Below, piece after piece: positions 35,078 to 45,100 of a stretch of DNA of 64,000 bases (positions within the stretch are counted from its first letter, which is position 1; each line of letters begins with the position of its first letter). The DNA is from Paenibacillus mangrovi (GTDB lineage: Bacteria > Bacillota > Bacilli > Paenibacillales > Paenibacillaceae). The notes under the pieces were generated by a model. That model had not been told where the DNA came from. It made no database searches and saw only the letters and a program-made list of their open reading frames with translations. The stretch spans positions 89,919 to 153,918 of the forward strand of contig NZ_JALIRP010000011.1 of assembly GCF_022898935.1 (NCBI RefSeq), read 5' to 3'. Both the position numbers and the translations under genes were made by a program.

Positions 35078-36658
35078 ATGAGATACATACAAAATCCTAT
35101 CCTAAAAGGATTTAACCCGGATCCGTCCATTCTGAGAGTAGGCAGCGATTATTATATAGCGACTTCGACTTTCGAGTGGTTTCCGGGCGTACAAATTCAC
35201 CATTCCAGGGATATGGTCAATTGGAAGCTAACCGCGCATCCATTAAAACGAATATCACAACTGGATATGAAAGGGACTCAGAGCTCCGGAGGGGTATGGG
35301 CTCCATGCTTGAGCTATGATAACGGAATCTTTTATCTCATTTACACGAATGTGAAAACCGATAATGGCGCATACAAAGACACGCATAATTATCTCGTGAC
35401 GACGAATGACATTACTGGAGAATGGTCTGAACCCGTTTATTTGAACAGTACGGGCTTTGATCCGTCCCTTTTTCATGATGAAGATGGGCGAAAATGGCTG
35501 GTGAATATGGTGTTCGACCATCGTAAAGGGAAAAACCGTTTTGGCGGTATCCTGCTTCAAGAATATTCCGTAAAGGAGAAACGATTGGTAGGCCCTGTTC
35601 GGAATATATTCAAAGGCACCTCGATTGGATTTACGGAAGGTGCTCATTTGTACAAGCGGAACGGATATTATTACCTGCTTACGGCAGAAGGCGGTACGGG
35701 GTTGAATCATGCTGTAACGATGGCGCGTTCCCGATCTCTAACCGGACCGTATGAGGTTGATCCGCAAAATCCGATCCTGACTTCTCAATTTAACCCTCGG
35801 TTGGAGCTGCAAAAGGCCGGTCACGGTGATCTAGTGGAAACTCCTGAAGGGGAATGGTATATGGTGCATTTATGCGGAAGACCAATCCCGAATAGCGGAA
35901 GGTGTACTTTGGGCCGGGAGACCTCGATTCAGAAAATGGTTTGGACGGAAGACCATTGGCTGAGGCTAGAAGCTGGAGGAAGTGAGCCCCAAGTACTTGT
36001 AGCTGCACCTGAACTCCCTGAGCATGTGTGGGAATCTGAACCGAATAGAGACGATTTTGATCATGATGTCTTAAACCTTCACTTTCAAACCTTACGGATC
36101 CCACTTGGGGAGGAAACCTTGTCATTGAAAGATCGCCCCGGATATTTGCGATTGAAGGGCAAGGAATCTTTAAGCTCTAAGCATCATCAGGCTTTAGTGG
36201 CACGGCGCCAGCAGTCTTTTAAGTATACAGCCTCAGTAGGTCTGGAATTTGAACCGGAATCCTATCGACAGGCTGCAGGACTGATTTGCCTATATGATAT
36301 TCAAAATTACTTCTATTTGTACGTTTCTCACGATGAGGAACAAGGAAAGTGCCTTGGGATTCTGCATAGCGATAACAACTTGCTCGTAAATCCGCTCAAT
36401 CAAGAATTAAGCATTGAAGGGTGGAAGCGCTGCTTTTTGCAGGTTAGAGTGGATTACAATAGGCTTCAGTTTTATTATTCGAAGGATGAAAAAGAATGGA
36501 CCACTATTGGTCCTGTTATGGATGCCAGCAAGCTGTCGGATGAATACTGCAGCGAGGGACGGTATACCGGAGCTTTTGTAGGGATGTGCTGCCAAGATCT
36601 TTCGGGTAAAAACGGGTATGCGGATTTCGATTATTTCGAATATACGGAAAGAGATTGA
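35078..36658 (+). CDS. Glycoside hydrolase family 43 (beta-xylosidase/arabinofuranosidase type)
   Basis: The 526-residue enzyme has the GH43 five-bladed propeller N-terminus (NPILKGFNPDPSILRVGSDYYIATSTFEWFPGV; the Asp in NPDPS is the general base), TGFDPSLFHDEDG for the middle Asp, and TEGAHLYKRNGYYYL for the general acid Glu. A C-terminal concanavalin-like domain (about residues 325-525) is typical of GH43 XynB-like enzymes. No signal peptide, so it works in the cytoplasm on imported oligosaccharides. ATG 35078 follows GAGGGA. Confidence 0.93.
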   Translation: MRYIQNPILKGFNPDPSILRVGSDYYIATSTFEWFPGVQIHHSRDMVNWKLTAHPLKRISQLDMKGTQSSGGVWAPCLSYDNGIFYLIYTNVKTDNGAYKDTHNYLVTTNDITGEWSEPVYLNSTGFDPSLFHDEDGRKWLVNMVFDHRKGKNRFGGILLQEYSVKEKRLVGPVRNIFKGTSIGFTEGAHLYKRNGYYYLLTAEGGTGLNHAVTMARSRSLTGPYEVDPQNPILTSQFNPRLELQKAGHGDLVETPEGEWYMVHLCGRPIPNSGRCTLGRETSIQKMVWTEDHWLRLEAGGSEPQVLVAAPELPEHVWESEPNRDDFDHDVLNLHFQTLRIPLGEETLSLKDRPGYLRLKGKESLSSKHHQALVARRQQSFKYTASVGLEFEPESYRQAAGLICLYDIQNYFYLYVSHDEEQGKCLGILHSDNNLLVNPLNQELSIEGWKRCFLQVRVDYNRLQFYYSKDEKEWTTIGPVMDASKLSDEYCSEGRYTGAFVGMCCQDLSGKNGYADFDYFEYTERD

Positions 36659-36668
36659 GTCTAGTTAC

Positions 36669-36723
36669 CGAAAAATTGATAATCACTTCGCAATCTGCGG
36701 GAGGGCATAAAGCCCTCCTTTTT
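36669..36723 (+). terminator. Motif copy D with terminator after GH43
   Basis: CCGAAAAATTGATAATC (36668-36684) is followed by GGAGGGC-ATAAA-GCCCTCC (36700-36718) and TTTTT. It ends the GH43 transcript and repeats the layout at 27419-27473; spacer sequences between motif and hairpin differ. Confidence 0.75.
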
Positions 36724-36782
36724 CTTAAGATTATAGAATTTATAAGTTTTCAGCGAAGCTGAACAATTCTATAATCGCAAGA
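36724..36782. repeat. Palindromic repeat, copy 1
   Basis: TTATAGAATT (36731-36740) and AATTCTATAA (36765-36774) form a perfect 10 bp outer stem; the inner TTCAGC/GCTGAA forms a second stem around GAA. A diverged copy with the same left arm lies at 49522-49580. Both directly follow a terminator. Confidence 0.75.
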
Positions 36783-36857
36783 AAAACTACATCTTAACGC
36801 GGTCTGTCTTCTGTGAAAGTACGTCGATAGACGTTTTTCTTATGCAGTGTCTAAGAC

Positions 36858-36916
36858 GAATTATTGGTAATTGCAATAAAATCGCGTACGGATCTAAATT
36901 AAAGCTAGACTCAATG
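36858..36916 (+). promoter_or_regulatory. Recurrent upstream motif copy E
   Basis: GAATTATTGGTAATTGCA (36858-36875) is identical over 18 bp to copy B, again followed by TAAAATCGCG. TTGCAA, 18 bp, TAAATT is a possible weak promoter. It lies 95 bp upstream of the next gene start. Confidence 0.6.
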
Positions 36917-36952
36917 AAAAGAAATAACAGGATTGGATCGGAGGATCTAAGC

Positions 36953-38737
36953 ATGAATTTGCATACGGAACGGGTTTGGCGGGAGATGTGGGAGCAGTAC
37001 GGCTGCAAGCTCAGGGTGGAGGAGGGTCTTGTGAATCTAGGAAAGCCGGGACATACGGCTGAAGGCTCCCAAGTTCAAGAAGCGCACGACGGGCGGTCAA
37101 CCGCTGCGTATTATGCATTTGGTACTGCACTGGGAGTGCTGGAAGAGACGCAAGGATTGCAAATCCTCGAGTCGCTTGCAGAATTACAGATCACAGACAA
37201 GATGAGTCCACATTATGGAGCCTTTCGTTGGTACCGGGAAGAAACACGAGTCAACGACTCGAATGCAGCCTTCTTTATTCTAATGCCATTGGTTGTGCTG
37301 CGGCTTTACTTGGAAGAACAAGTGCCCGTGACTCATCGGGAGCTTCTGGATCGAATGCTGGATCACGGTGCAGTCTGGTTCGAGCATGAGTTAAAGGAGC
37401 CGATCTTGTATTATTCGAATAAAATCGTGAGCGATGGCGCGCTGTTGTTGGCTATTTCGAAAATTCGCAGCTTGCCGCATCACTATCAAGCAGGCATAGC
37501 CTTCTTCGAGCGATGGCTGGAATATACGTTTCGCCGAGGCTGGGGCTGGGGCGAGAACATCAGCTTAATCTATATTCAGATCATCATGAATGCGCTTCGA
37601 ATTGCAAGTGTTTCCTTGTATGCTGAGAACCTTGGGTTGCAGGAGAGGATTCGAACGGTGATGGAGGGACTGGTGGATTATGTTCGATTTCATGAGGGGT
37701 ATGAGTTTGTGCCCGCCATCCGTAGCTATAATGATCAAGGCGAGCTGCACCCGAGCAGCTTGATGTGGAGGGTAGCTGGGATGGAAACCAGCCCATCCAT
37801 CGAAGCGGAGACTGGAGGTAGTCTATGGAATGGTTTGTCTTATCTGTTATTTGAAGAGGATCTCCAGAAGGAAAAGCCTGACTCGAAGCTGCCGATCCAG
37901 CGGAGTCGATCTGAACGGATCATGGATTCGAGCTATGCATATACATGGGTTGGTGTAACGGGAAGGATTGGTAGCGTGAACCGATTCCCGGTCATCGCAG
38001 GATCCTATCAATGGCCGACCTGGGGCTTAGCTTGGCAATCGTATCCGGTATCTCTTGCGGTAGAAGGGCATCAGGTCTCCTACCTGCGCTGGTATGCGCA
38101 TAACGGTGAAAGCGTCAGGACCCATCCGGCAGACTACCAGAAGGCGTATTTAGGACCGGCACTGTTTCAGGAATCGTGGTATCCGGATACCCAGCTCAGG
38201 TCGGTTCAGGAGAACCAAGCTGTATTGGTTGTGCGCAGCATGAGCCGTATTCATAACGAAGCAAGCGAGCTTGCCGATGAGTGGATCGTGAATCGCTGGA
38301 CAGGCGAACTGCGGACAGTATTAGGAGCAGATGGCCGAGAATGGACGATCCTGCAATATCCGCAGTCGGCAGTGCTGATAGCGCCGCTGCTCGCCATTGC
38401 ATACGGTGATCTTGCTCGCCAAGTGCCTACGATTCATCCCGTTATGGACGGCGATACGCTTAGATTAAGGCAAGTGCTTTATGCTGGAGAATTAAAGCTG
38501 CTGCAGCAGCCGAGGCTGGAGTCCGGCTGGGCAATTTATTATGCGGACGGCATAAGCAGCTTAAGTGAAGCAACAGCTCTCGCAGCTAGATTGCGTCTTG
38601 TAGAGGCTTCTTATAAAGATGGAGAGGTTCCTCGAGAAACCTATATGGAAATTAGATGTGCAACGTTGTTCGAAGGAGACAGGAAGCTGGCAGAGTTCAT
38701 CCTTGATCCCCATAAAATAGAAAGCGGTGAAGACTAA
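36953..38737 (+). CDS. Unassigned cytoplasmic protein, possible toroid-fold polysaccharide-degrading enzyme
   Basis: The 594-residue protein has no signal peptide. The N-terminal half is helical and rich in Trp/Tyr/Arg/His patches (HYGAFRWYREETRVNDSNAAFF, GWGWGENISLIYIQ), as in (alpha/alpha)n toroid enzymes; the C-terminal part looks beta-rich. I cannot place it in a named family. The ATG at 36953 follows GGAGG (36940-36944); the frame extends to 36842 without a ribosome-binding site. Its stop shares one base with the start of the GH105 gene, so the two are coupled. A role in acidic-polysaccharide breakdown is inferred from context. Confidence 0.75.
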   Translation: MNLHTERVWREMWEQYGCKLRVEEGLVNLGKPGHTAEGSQVQEAHDGRSTAAYYAFGTALGVLEETQGLQILESLAELQITDKMSPHYGAFRWYREETRVNDSNAAFFILMPLVVLRLYLEEQVPVTHRELLDRMLDHGAVWFEHELKEPILYYSNKIVSDGALLLAISKIRSLPHHYQAGIAFFERWLEYTFRRGWGWGENISLIYIQIIMNALRIASVSLYAENLGLQERIRTVMEGLVDYVRFHEGYEFVPAIRSYNDQGELHPSSLMWRVAGMETSPSIEAETGGSLWNGLSYLLFEEDLQKEKPDSKLPIQRSRSERIMDSSYAYTWVGVTGRIGSVNRFPVIAGSYQWPTWGLAWQSYPVSLAVEGHQVSYLRWYAHNGESVRTHPADYQKAYLGPALFQESWYPDTQLRSVQENQAVLVVRSMSRIHNEASELADEWIVNRWTGELRTVLGADGREWTILQYPQSAVLIAPLLAIAYGDLARQVPTIHPVMDGDTLRLRQVLYAGELKLLQQPRLESGWAIYYADGISSLSEATALAARLRLVEASYKDGEVPRETYMEIRCATLFEGDRKLAEFILDPHKIESGED

Positions 38738-39810
38738 TGAATGAAACGATTGATCTTTACAAGACAGAGGCTCACGCCATAATCGATAGAGTAATCGGAC
38801 AGCTCAAGCATTTAAAGGGCGGCGCTGTAGAAGAAACTTGCCCGATCGGTATTATTTCCATGGAGAACTGGGAGTGGCCGCAGGGTGTGGGTCTGTTCTC
38901 CCTCTACTTATACTATCGAAAGACAACCAAACAGGATATAAAGCAGTATTTAATCGATTGGTTTGACAGAAGAATTGCAGAGGGCCTTCCTTCCAAGAAC
39001 GTGAACACGATGTGTCCGATGCTGACGCTAAGCTTCCTTGCCGAGGAAACCGGGCGAGAGGATTACATGGCGCTGTGCCGGGAATGGGCTGAGTATGCGG
39101 TGATGGAGATGCCAAGAACGGAGGAAGGTGGCATTCAGCACGTCGTTTCAGGCCAATTAAACGAAGGCGAGTTGTGGGACGACACGCTATATATGACTGT
39201 GCTGTTCGTTTGTCGGATGGGTCTGTTGCTTAAAGAGGAAAGCTACATTGATGAAAGCATTTATCAGTTCCTGCTTCATATCAAATATTTAACGGACCGC
39301 CGTACGGGATTGTTGTTCCACGGTTGGACCTTTAACGGCTGTCATCACTTCGCTGAAGCTTTGTGGGCTCGCGGCAATTCTTGGTACACGGCAGGTCTCG
39401 TAGATTACTTGGAAATGATAGAGCTTCCTATGCCGGTGAAGCGGCTGCTTCTATCCGCATTGGAGCAGCAAGCATCCAAGCTTGCAGAATTGCAGGCGGT
39501 CGATGGCATGTGGCATACGCTGCTGGATGATCCGAACTCTTACACAGAGACGTCCGCAACCGCAGCTTTCGCCTATGGCATTTTAAAGGCAGTGCGAAAA
39601 GGTTATTTGTCTGAATCATATCGAGAGGTCGGTATGAAAGCGTATAACGCAGTCGTATCAAAGATCGATGAGGGCGGCGTCGTACATGGTGTATCTTATG
39701 GCACCGGAATGGGCCGTACGCTACAAGCATATCGCGACATTCCGATCTGTCCGATGCCATACGGCCAATCGATGACGCTGCTTATGCTGATTGAAGGATT
39801 GGAGCACTAG
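38737..39810 (+). CDS. Unsaturated uronyl hydrolase, GH105-like (YteR/YesR type)
   Basis: The 357-residue protein has the (alpha/alpha)6-barrel signatures of GH105/GH88: ENWEWPQGVGLFSLYLYYRKT, the catalytic-region ELWDDTLYMTVLFVCRMG, and HGWTFNG...ALWARGNSWYTAGLVDYLE. Such enzymes hydrate and split the 4,5-unsaturated uronic acid left by polysaccharide lyases. No signal peptide, so it is intracellular. It overlaps the previous gene by 1 bp. Its presence implies a lyase in the same pathway. Confidence 0.88.
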   Translation: MNETIDLYKTEAHAIIDRVIGQLKHLKGGAVEETCPIGIISMENWEWPQGVGLFSLYLYYRKTTKQDIKQYLIDWFDRRIAEGLPSKNVNTMCPMLTLSFLAEETGREDYMALCREWAEYAVMEMPRTEEGGIQHVVSGQLNEGELWDDTLYMTVLFVCRMGLLLKEESYIDESIYQFLLHIKYLTDRRTGLLFHGWTFNGCHHFAEALWARGNSWYTAGLVDYLEMIELPMPVKRLLLSALEQQASKLAELQAVDGMWHTLLDDPNSYTETSATAAFAYGILKAVRKGYLSESYREVGMKAYNAVVSKIDEGGVVHGVSYGTGMGRTLQAYRDIPICPMPYGQSMTLLMLIEGLEH

Positions 39811-39837
39811 AGCAAACGTCGAAAGGGATTATTTACC

Positions 39838-41769
39838 ATGGGAAAGCCGTTTTACGATTTACAGGAACAGAAGGAGAGAGCCGATCATATTCTTAGGCTG
39901 CTCGTTCGTTATCATTTGCAGGATTTTGATGCGAATGGAAATTATTGCGGCCCGGATAACATTACGGGCTTACGGGAGCGGTTGTGGTTTGCCTATTCGT
40001 TCCTGGCCGAGGGGTCGAAGGAAGCTTGCCTTACAGGGAACAACATTATTGAAGCCTGCCGCTATGACTTCTGCCATTTTTCCCCGAAGATCGCCATACA
40101 AATTGTTATTAAATACGATGAACGGCTGACGGACGGGGCAAGGAACAAACTATATGGCTACCTTGAGGACACGATCGAGGAGAGCGCTTCGGATGAAATG
40201 GACTTTGTCGGGGTTAACGATAATTTCCCTTGTATGAGCACTTTCATCGCGCTGATCGGAGGAAAGCTGTTGTCACGCCCGCATCTCATGGAGATCGGGG
40301 CAAAGCGCCTAAAGCAATTGAAGGGGGTGCTAATTCGGCGAGGTTTTGTCAGTGAATTCAACAGTCCTACGTATACAGGGATTCAATTGGAAGCCTTGGC
40401 TGAGCTAGCTAATCATGTGGAGGATGAGGAACTGAGGAGGATTGCTCTGCAATGCGAGGAACGCTTATGGGCCGATCAATTGACTCGCTTGCATCTCACT
40501 ACCTCTCAAGTAGCAGGACCCTACTCTCGTGCGTACACGGCTGATTCCATCGGACATACTCAGCATTTTGCAATATATGCGGTCCTTGGCGATCTGCTTC
40601 CCGTTAACCCTCTCAATACGCTGTTTAGTACTCGAGATGCTGAGCCAGGGTATGTGATTCATCATAACATGGCGTTTCTACATGTGAGTGTAGCAAGCAT
40701 GATGAATACGATTTACCATTGTCCGGAAGAGCTGGTTCATCATGCGTTGAACAAGACCTATCCCTACGAAGTTTCTGGTACAGCGGAATTTTCATCCTCT
40801 TCGGATGAACACTCTTGGGAATCTCCTAAGGACCCGTTATTAGCGGAGGATATGGTGGAATATCCGGCGGGAGTTGGCTCCAATACCACTTATATGACGG
40901 AGAATTATGCGCTAGGTACCTCCACTCATGAGTTCCATAACGGGGTGCAGACCGATTCCTTTCATCTACTGTTACGTCGTGATCCCCGTAAAAAAACGTC
41001 TTTTCGCAATTCTCGGGCAATATATACCAAGTATGTTATTAACGATAAGAAGCCGGGTCAGTCGAACGATTATGAGCGGATGTCGATTACCTCGCCCGAT
41101 AATTCCCTGTGGGATGAGGGACGGAAGCTGGCTTTCCAGCATAAGCAGACGGCCATGGTTCTCTACAAGCCTAAGCGGTTTGGCCGATTGCAGGTGACAA
41201 GCCTGAAACTATCTATCCTTATTCCATGTCAATACAGCGAACCGGACGGCATTTGGCTGGGAGAACGGCGACTTGAAGAGTTAACTGGAGAAAGCTTGGA
41301 GCCATGTCCGGTATTCGTCAAAGACGGAGCTGTCTATATGGCGTTCCATCCACTCTTGTTGACGAACCATGGCCGGCGTGCCGCTGTGAAGGTGGAGCGG
41401 GTGAACGGTTTTCTGATGCTATCGTTTTACAATTACGAAGGAGAGGCAAGAGACTTCGACCCGAAGACGTTTGTACTGACTGGCAACGGATTCGTTGTTC
41501 AGGTTTCCAGCGAGCAGGAGGCGGGTGGATTTGAAGCGTTTCGTGTTGCATCCAGTAAAGCACGAATTCTTGATGAGACTCACTCTAGTGCACATTCCCG
41601 GCGCACGGTCCTTCGAAGAACAACTTTTGAGCTGGAAGGCGCAAAGCTGTCCTGTGAATACAGTCCGATAAGCGAAGGGATCAGGTACATAGAGGTGAAC
41701 GGGCGAATACCTGCTAATGAAAAGCTTGCCATTACCGGTTATGATGTGAGTCGGCTGCCATTCATCTAA
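39838..41769 (+). CDS. Unassigned protein, candidate toroid/beta-sandwich polysaccharide lyase-like enzyme
   Basis: The 643-residue protein lacks a signal peptide. Residues 1-300 are helical with conserved-looking patches (VGVNDNFPCMSTFIALIGG, EFNSPTYTGIQLEALAELA, GPYSRAYTADSIGHTQHF) and the C-terminal half is beta-rich, an arrangement seen in heparinase II/III-like and alginate lyases. I do not recognise an exact family and name no catalytic residues. It starts 28 bp after the GH105 gene, inside the same operon, and is followed by a terminator. A lyase feeding the GH105 step is an inference. Confidence 0.72.
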   Translation: MGKPFYDLQEQKERADHILRLLVRYHLQDFDANGNYCGPDNITGLRERLWFAYSFLAEGSKEACLTGNNIIEACRYDFCHFSPKIAIQIVIKYDERLTDGARNKLYGYLEDTIEESASDEMDFVGVNDNFPCMSTFIALIGGKLLSRPHLMEIGAKRLKQLKGVLIRRGFVSEFNSPTYTGIQLEALAELANHVEDEELRRIALQCEERLWADQLTRLHLTTSQVAGPYSRAYTADSIGHTQHFAIYAVLGDLLPVNPLNTLFSTRDAEPGYVIHHNMAFLHVSVASMMNTIYHCPEELVHHALNKTYPYEVSGTAEFSSSSDEHSWESPKDPLLAEDMVEYPAGVGSNTTYMTENYALGTSTHEFHNGVQTDSFHLLLRRDPRKKTSFRNSRAIYTKYVINDKKPGQSNDYERMSITSPDNSLWDEGRKLAFQHKQTAMVLYKPKRFGRLQVTSLKLSILIPCQYSEPDGIWLGERRLEELTGESLEPCPVFVKDGAVYMAFHPLLLTNHGRRAAVKVERVNGFLMLSFYNYEGEARDFDPKTFVLTGNGFVVQVSSEQEAGGFEAFRVASSKARILDETHSSAHSRRTVLRRTTFELEGAKLSCEYSPISEGIRYIEVNGRIPANEKLAITGYDVSRLPFI

Positions 41770-41835
41770 TCGACCTGCGAATTTATAACGTAAGTAAATG
41801 AAAAACGAGGGTGATGCTGTTTAATCACATTTAAT

Positions 41836-41877
41836 AAAGCTTCTCATTAGTGAAAATCTAATGGGAGGCTTTTTTTC
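41836..41877 (+). terminator. Terminator of the GH105 operon
   Basis: AAGCTTCTCATTAG and CTAATGGGAGGCTT pair with one bulge, followed by seven T residues. Confidence 0.88.
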
Positions 41878-41907
41878 CTATTGTTCAAAAATGAGCTGAT
41901 TTTCGTA

Positions 41908-41936
41908 TTGACACTTCATCTGGATGAAGCTACAAT
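41908..41936 (+). promoter_or_regulatory. Sigma-A promoter with perfect operator palindrome in its spacer
   Basis: TTGACA (41908-41913) and TACAAT (41931-41936) are 17 bp apart. The spacer is filled by the perfect inverted repeat CTTCATCTGGATGAAG (41914-41929). A repressor bound here would block RNA polymerase. The remaining gap before the SLH gene holds the terminator upstream and a cre site downstream. Confidence 0.8.
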
Positions 41937-42022
41937 AAAACCGCAAATTGGAAGGAGAATTTCTCCAATGTTATTTTGAGTGGAGGTGATTACTATTCCT
42001 TTTTAGTATCACAACTTAGATA

Positions 42023-42036
42023 TGAAAGCGCTAACA
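42023..42036 (+). promoter_or_regulatory. Perfect cre site upstream of the SLH gene
   Basis: TGAAAGCGCTAACA matches TGNAANCGNWNNCW at every fixed position. It lies about 90 bp downstream of the -10 element, where CcpA would act as a roadblock. Confidence 0.75.
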
Positions 42037-42117
42037 TTTATTTTTATCCGAACATGCAAGTGAAAGAAACTGCTTAAATGTCCCACCAAATTCTGAATTT
42101 GAAAGGGGAATATTTCA

Positions 42118-45100
42118 TTGCGATTCAGATCAAAGAATATTTGTACGCTGTTGCTGGCCATTGTGCTGACGGTTTCTCTGGCTGTTCCGACGACTTTGGC
42201 AGCATATTTTCCTAAGGATGATCCTAAATCGAACCATGCCTCGAATATTGCATTAATCTATACCGGGTACTACAATCCCGATAATTATGATGGAAAGCAT
42301 ATAGGAGATTACAGTAAGGAGCAGTTCTTGCCATATGTAGGTTATTTGAATAAGCAGGGTAAAGCAGAGGATTATTTCTTTGATACCTTCCTGATGCTGA
42401 CCACTCAATCCCCCTATAAGGGAAGTTTGGGGCGTTATTACGATTGGGTGCCTAATAGCAAGCCAGGTACATTAGTCGATTGGAAATGGGCTATGGACCG
42501 GATGTTTGAAAAGGGACTGCAGCTGGACGGATTGGAGGCGGCTGTCGAGCAAGTCGGCAGCGATTTGAAAGACTCTGCTAAAAAGGTCAATGTGTATCTC
42601 ACATTGCCATTCCCTGATCCTCAAAGTAAAGACTTTGGAGACTTTAACGGTGACGGAAAAGCAAAGAATCTGGAGAGTCTGGAGACCCGCAAGGAGCTGA
42701 TTGCCTGGTACATCGATACGATGACGGAAAGATTCAACAATCAGCAGTATAAACATTTGAACTTAAGCGGCTTCTACTGGTTGCAGGAAGACCTGGATAC
42801 GGAAGTTCCGGGAGAGCCTGAGAGCGTGCGCTATGCTGCGGATTATCTGCATCAGAAAGGAATGCGCTTGGGATGGATTCCTTGGTTTGGTGCCGGTGAG
42901 AAGGCTAATGGAAACCGGCTTGGGTTTGATTTTTCACTGATTCAACCGAATCATTATTTTGAAGAAAACACAACGATCAAGAGAGTCGGGGAAACCGCGG
43001 ATCTTGCTAATGCCAACGGAGCTGGCGTGGAAATGGAATTCGATCAAAGAGCTTTGGAGGCTCCGCGATATCGGCAAGCGCTCTACAATTATTTGATTAC
43101 AGGCGTCAAGAAGCAATTTATGAAAGATTCGATTATCGCATACTACCAGGATGTATATGCCATCTATGATTTTTACCACAGCAAGAGTCCGGCAGCACAG
43201 CAGATGTACCAGGATATCTATAAGTTCGCCAAGGGTGAGTTTGAGGCTCCAACGGGCGGTTTTGCAGGAGTAGTCAAAGATATCGAAGGAAATCCTCTCG
43301 CAGGAGCTACCATTACAGACGAATCTGGCCAGTCGGTAACGACGGATGCGAACGGACAATTCCAGCTGACAGGTTTATTCGCGACACCGAACCAATTCGT
43401 GGTCGAAAAGAGCGGAGTCGGCCGCCGGGAAGTGACTGTGGATATTGCTGCGGATCAAACGATATATCGCGATGTTGTGCTTCAAAGTGTTACTGGGGGA
43501 GAGGTTGACAAAACCTATACGCTGGCAGACTTCGAAGGGGGCATGATCTATGGAACAAATAACGGAAATTACACGAAGCGTTCCATGGAGACCGATCCAA
43601 CCTACGTTCGTGAAGGCCAGCAATCGCTGAAGTTAGACTTTAAAGCCTACAAGGAGAGCTGGGTTGGAGCTTACATCGATTCTGATTTTCCTGATTTTTG
43701 GAAAGAGCCTCCGGAGGAAACCTATCCGGCGTATACACTCAAAGACTGGAGCACCTATGATAGCGTATCCATGGCGGTATACAATCCTTCAGCCAAACCC
43801 CAGGAGCTCAAGGTCATTTATATGCCTGAATATAATTGGGGTTCATCCCTTTCCAAGTACATTATGGTTCCATCAGGACAGTGGACGAATATTGAACAGT
43901 CCATTGTAGAATTGGAGCAAGCAAACAAGAACACCAAGAACATGATACGCGTCGCTTTGGTGCGTGATCAGAAAGCGGAAGACGCAACGTTCTATATCGA
44001 TGACTTCAAGTTGATTAAGTACAAAGACTTGAAGCTGGCACAAGATTATACCGTAACGCTACCATCGATCGCCACGGTGGATGTAGGAGCTACGGTGTCT
44101 CCAGTCGTTATTAATCGAGCGGAAAAGGACAACGAAGGAAAACCGGTAACCGTACCTGCCGTATTTTCAAGCTCAAATCCTGATGTCATAAAGGTCACAT
44201 CGGATGGAAAGTTGAAAGCACTACAGCCAGGCAAAGCCGTCATTCGTGCTCATGTGGGGAATATCGAGGCTGAATCCAAAGCTGTCGAGGTTTCTCCTTG
44301 GAAATTCAATCAAATCACAGGTGGAAATTCAATGATTGCCATCGATCAGGAAAAAACACTGAGGCTGAGCAGCTCCTTCGAAAATGGTTATCTCATTCCT
44401 ACGGACCAAGCCGTCTATAAGTGGGAGATCAAGGGTGATGCGGTTCAATTCCAAAACCAAACCCAGAATATGCTCAAGATCAAAGGCGTGAAGGACGGAA
44501 AGGCCACCGTTAAAGTTACCATGACCTATAATGGCAAATCGCAATCCTTTGAGCAAAAAGTGCAGGTAGGCAATCCGAAGCCTGTGGACCTGACTCCATT
44601 GAAAGATGCGATTACTGCAGCCGAAAAGCTTGTCCAGCAGGCAGATGATAAGTACCAGACTGCTAAGAAGACGCTGTCTGAGGCGATCGAAGCAGCGAAA
44701 TCGGTGCTTGCTACAGCTGGCATCAGCCAAGAAGAAGTGCAGCAGATGACAGAGAAGTTGAATGAAGCCATTCGTGTGTTCAAGGAGGCAACGAAAGGCC
44801 AGAATCCAGGAGGCTCGAACCCGGGTTCGGATACGGGAGGCTTCACCGGAACGCCATCTAATCCTTCGGTGCCAATAACCCCGCCGGTTTCTGGAAATGT
44901 AATTCTTGACCAGAAGGCGCTGAGCACAGCCAAAGACGGGAAAGTGACTGTATCGTTTAAGGATGAGCAAACCGGTGTTCAAATTCCGTACTCATTGCTA
45001 GACCAGATGAAGGATCTCATTCTCACGGTTAATGGGAAGGGGATCTCACTGGAGATCAAGGGCAGCGAGCTAGTTGGCATTTCACAGCAAAAGGGATTGA

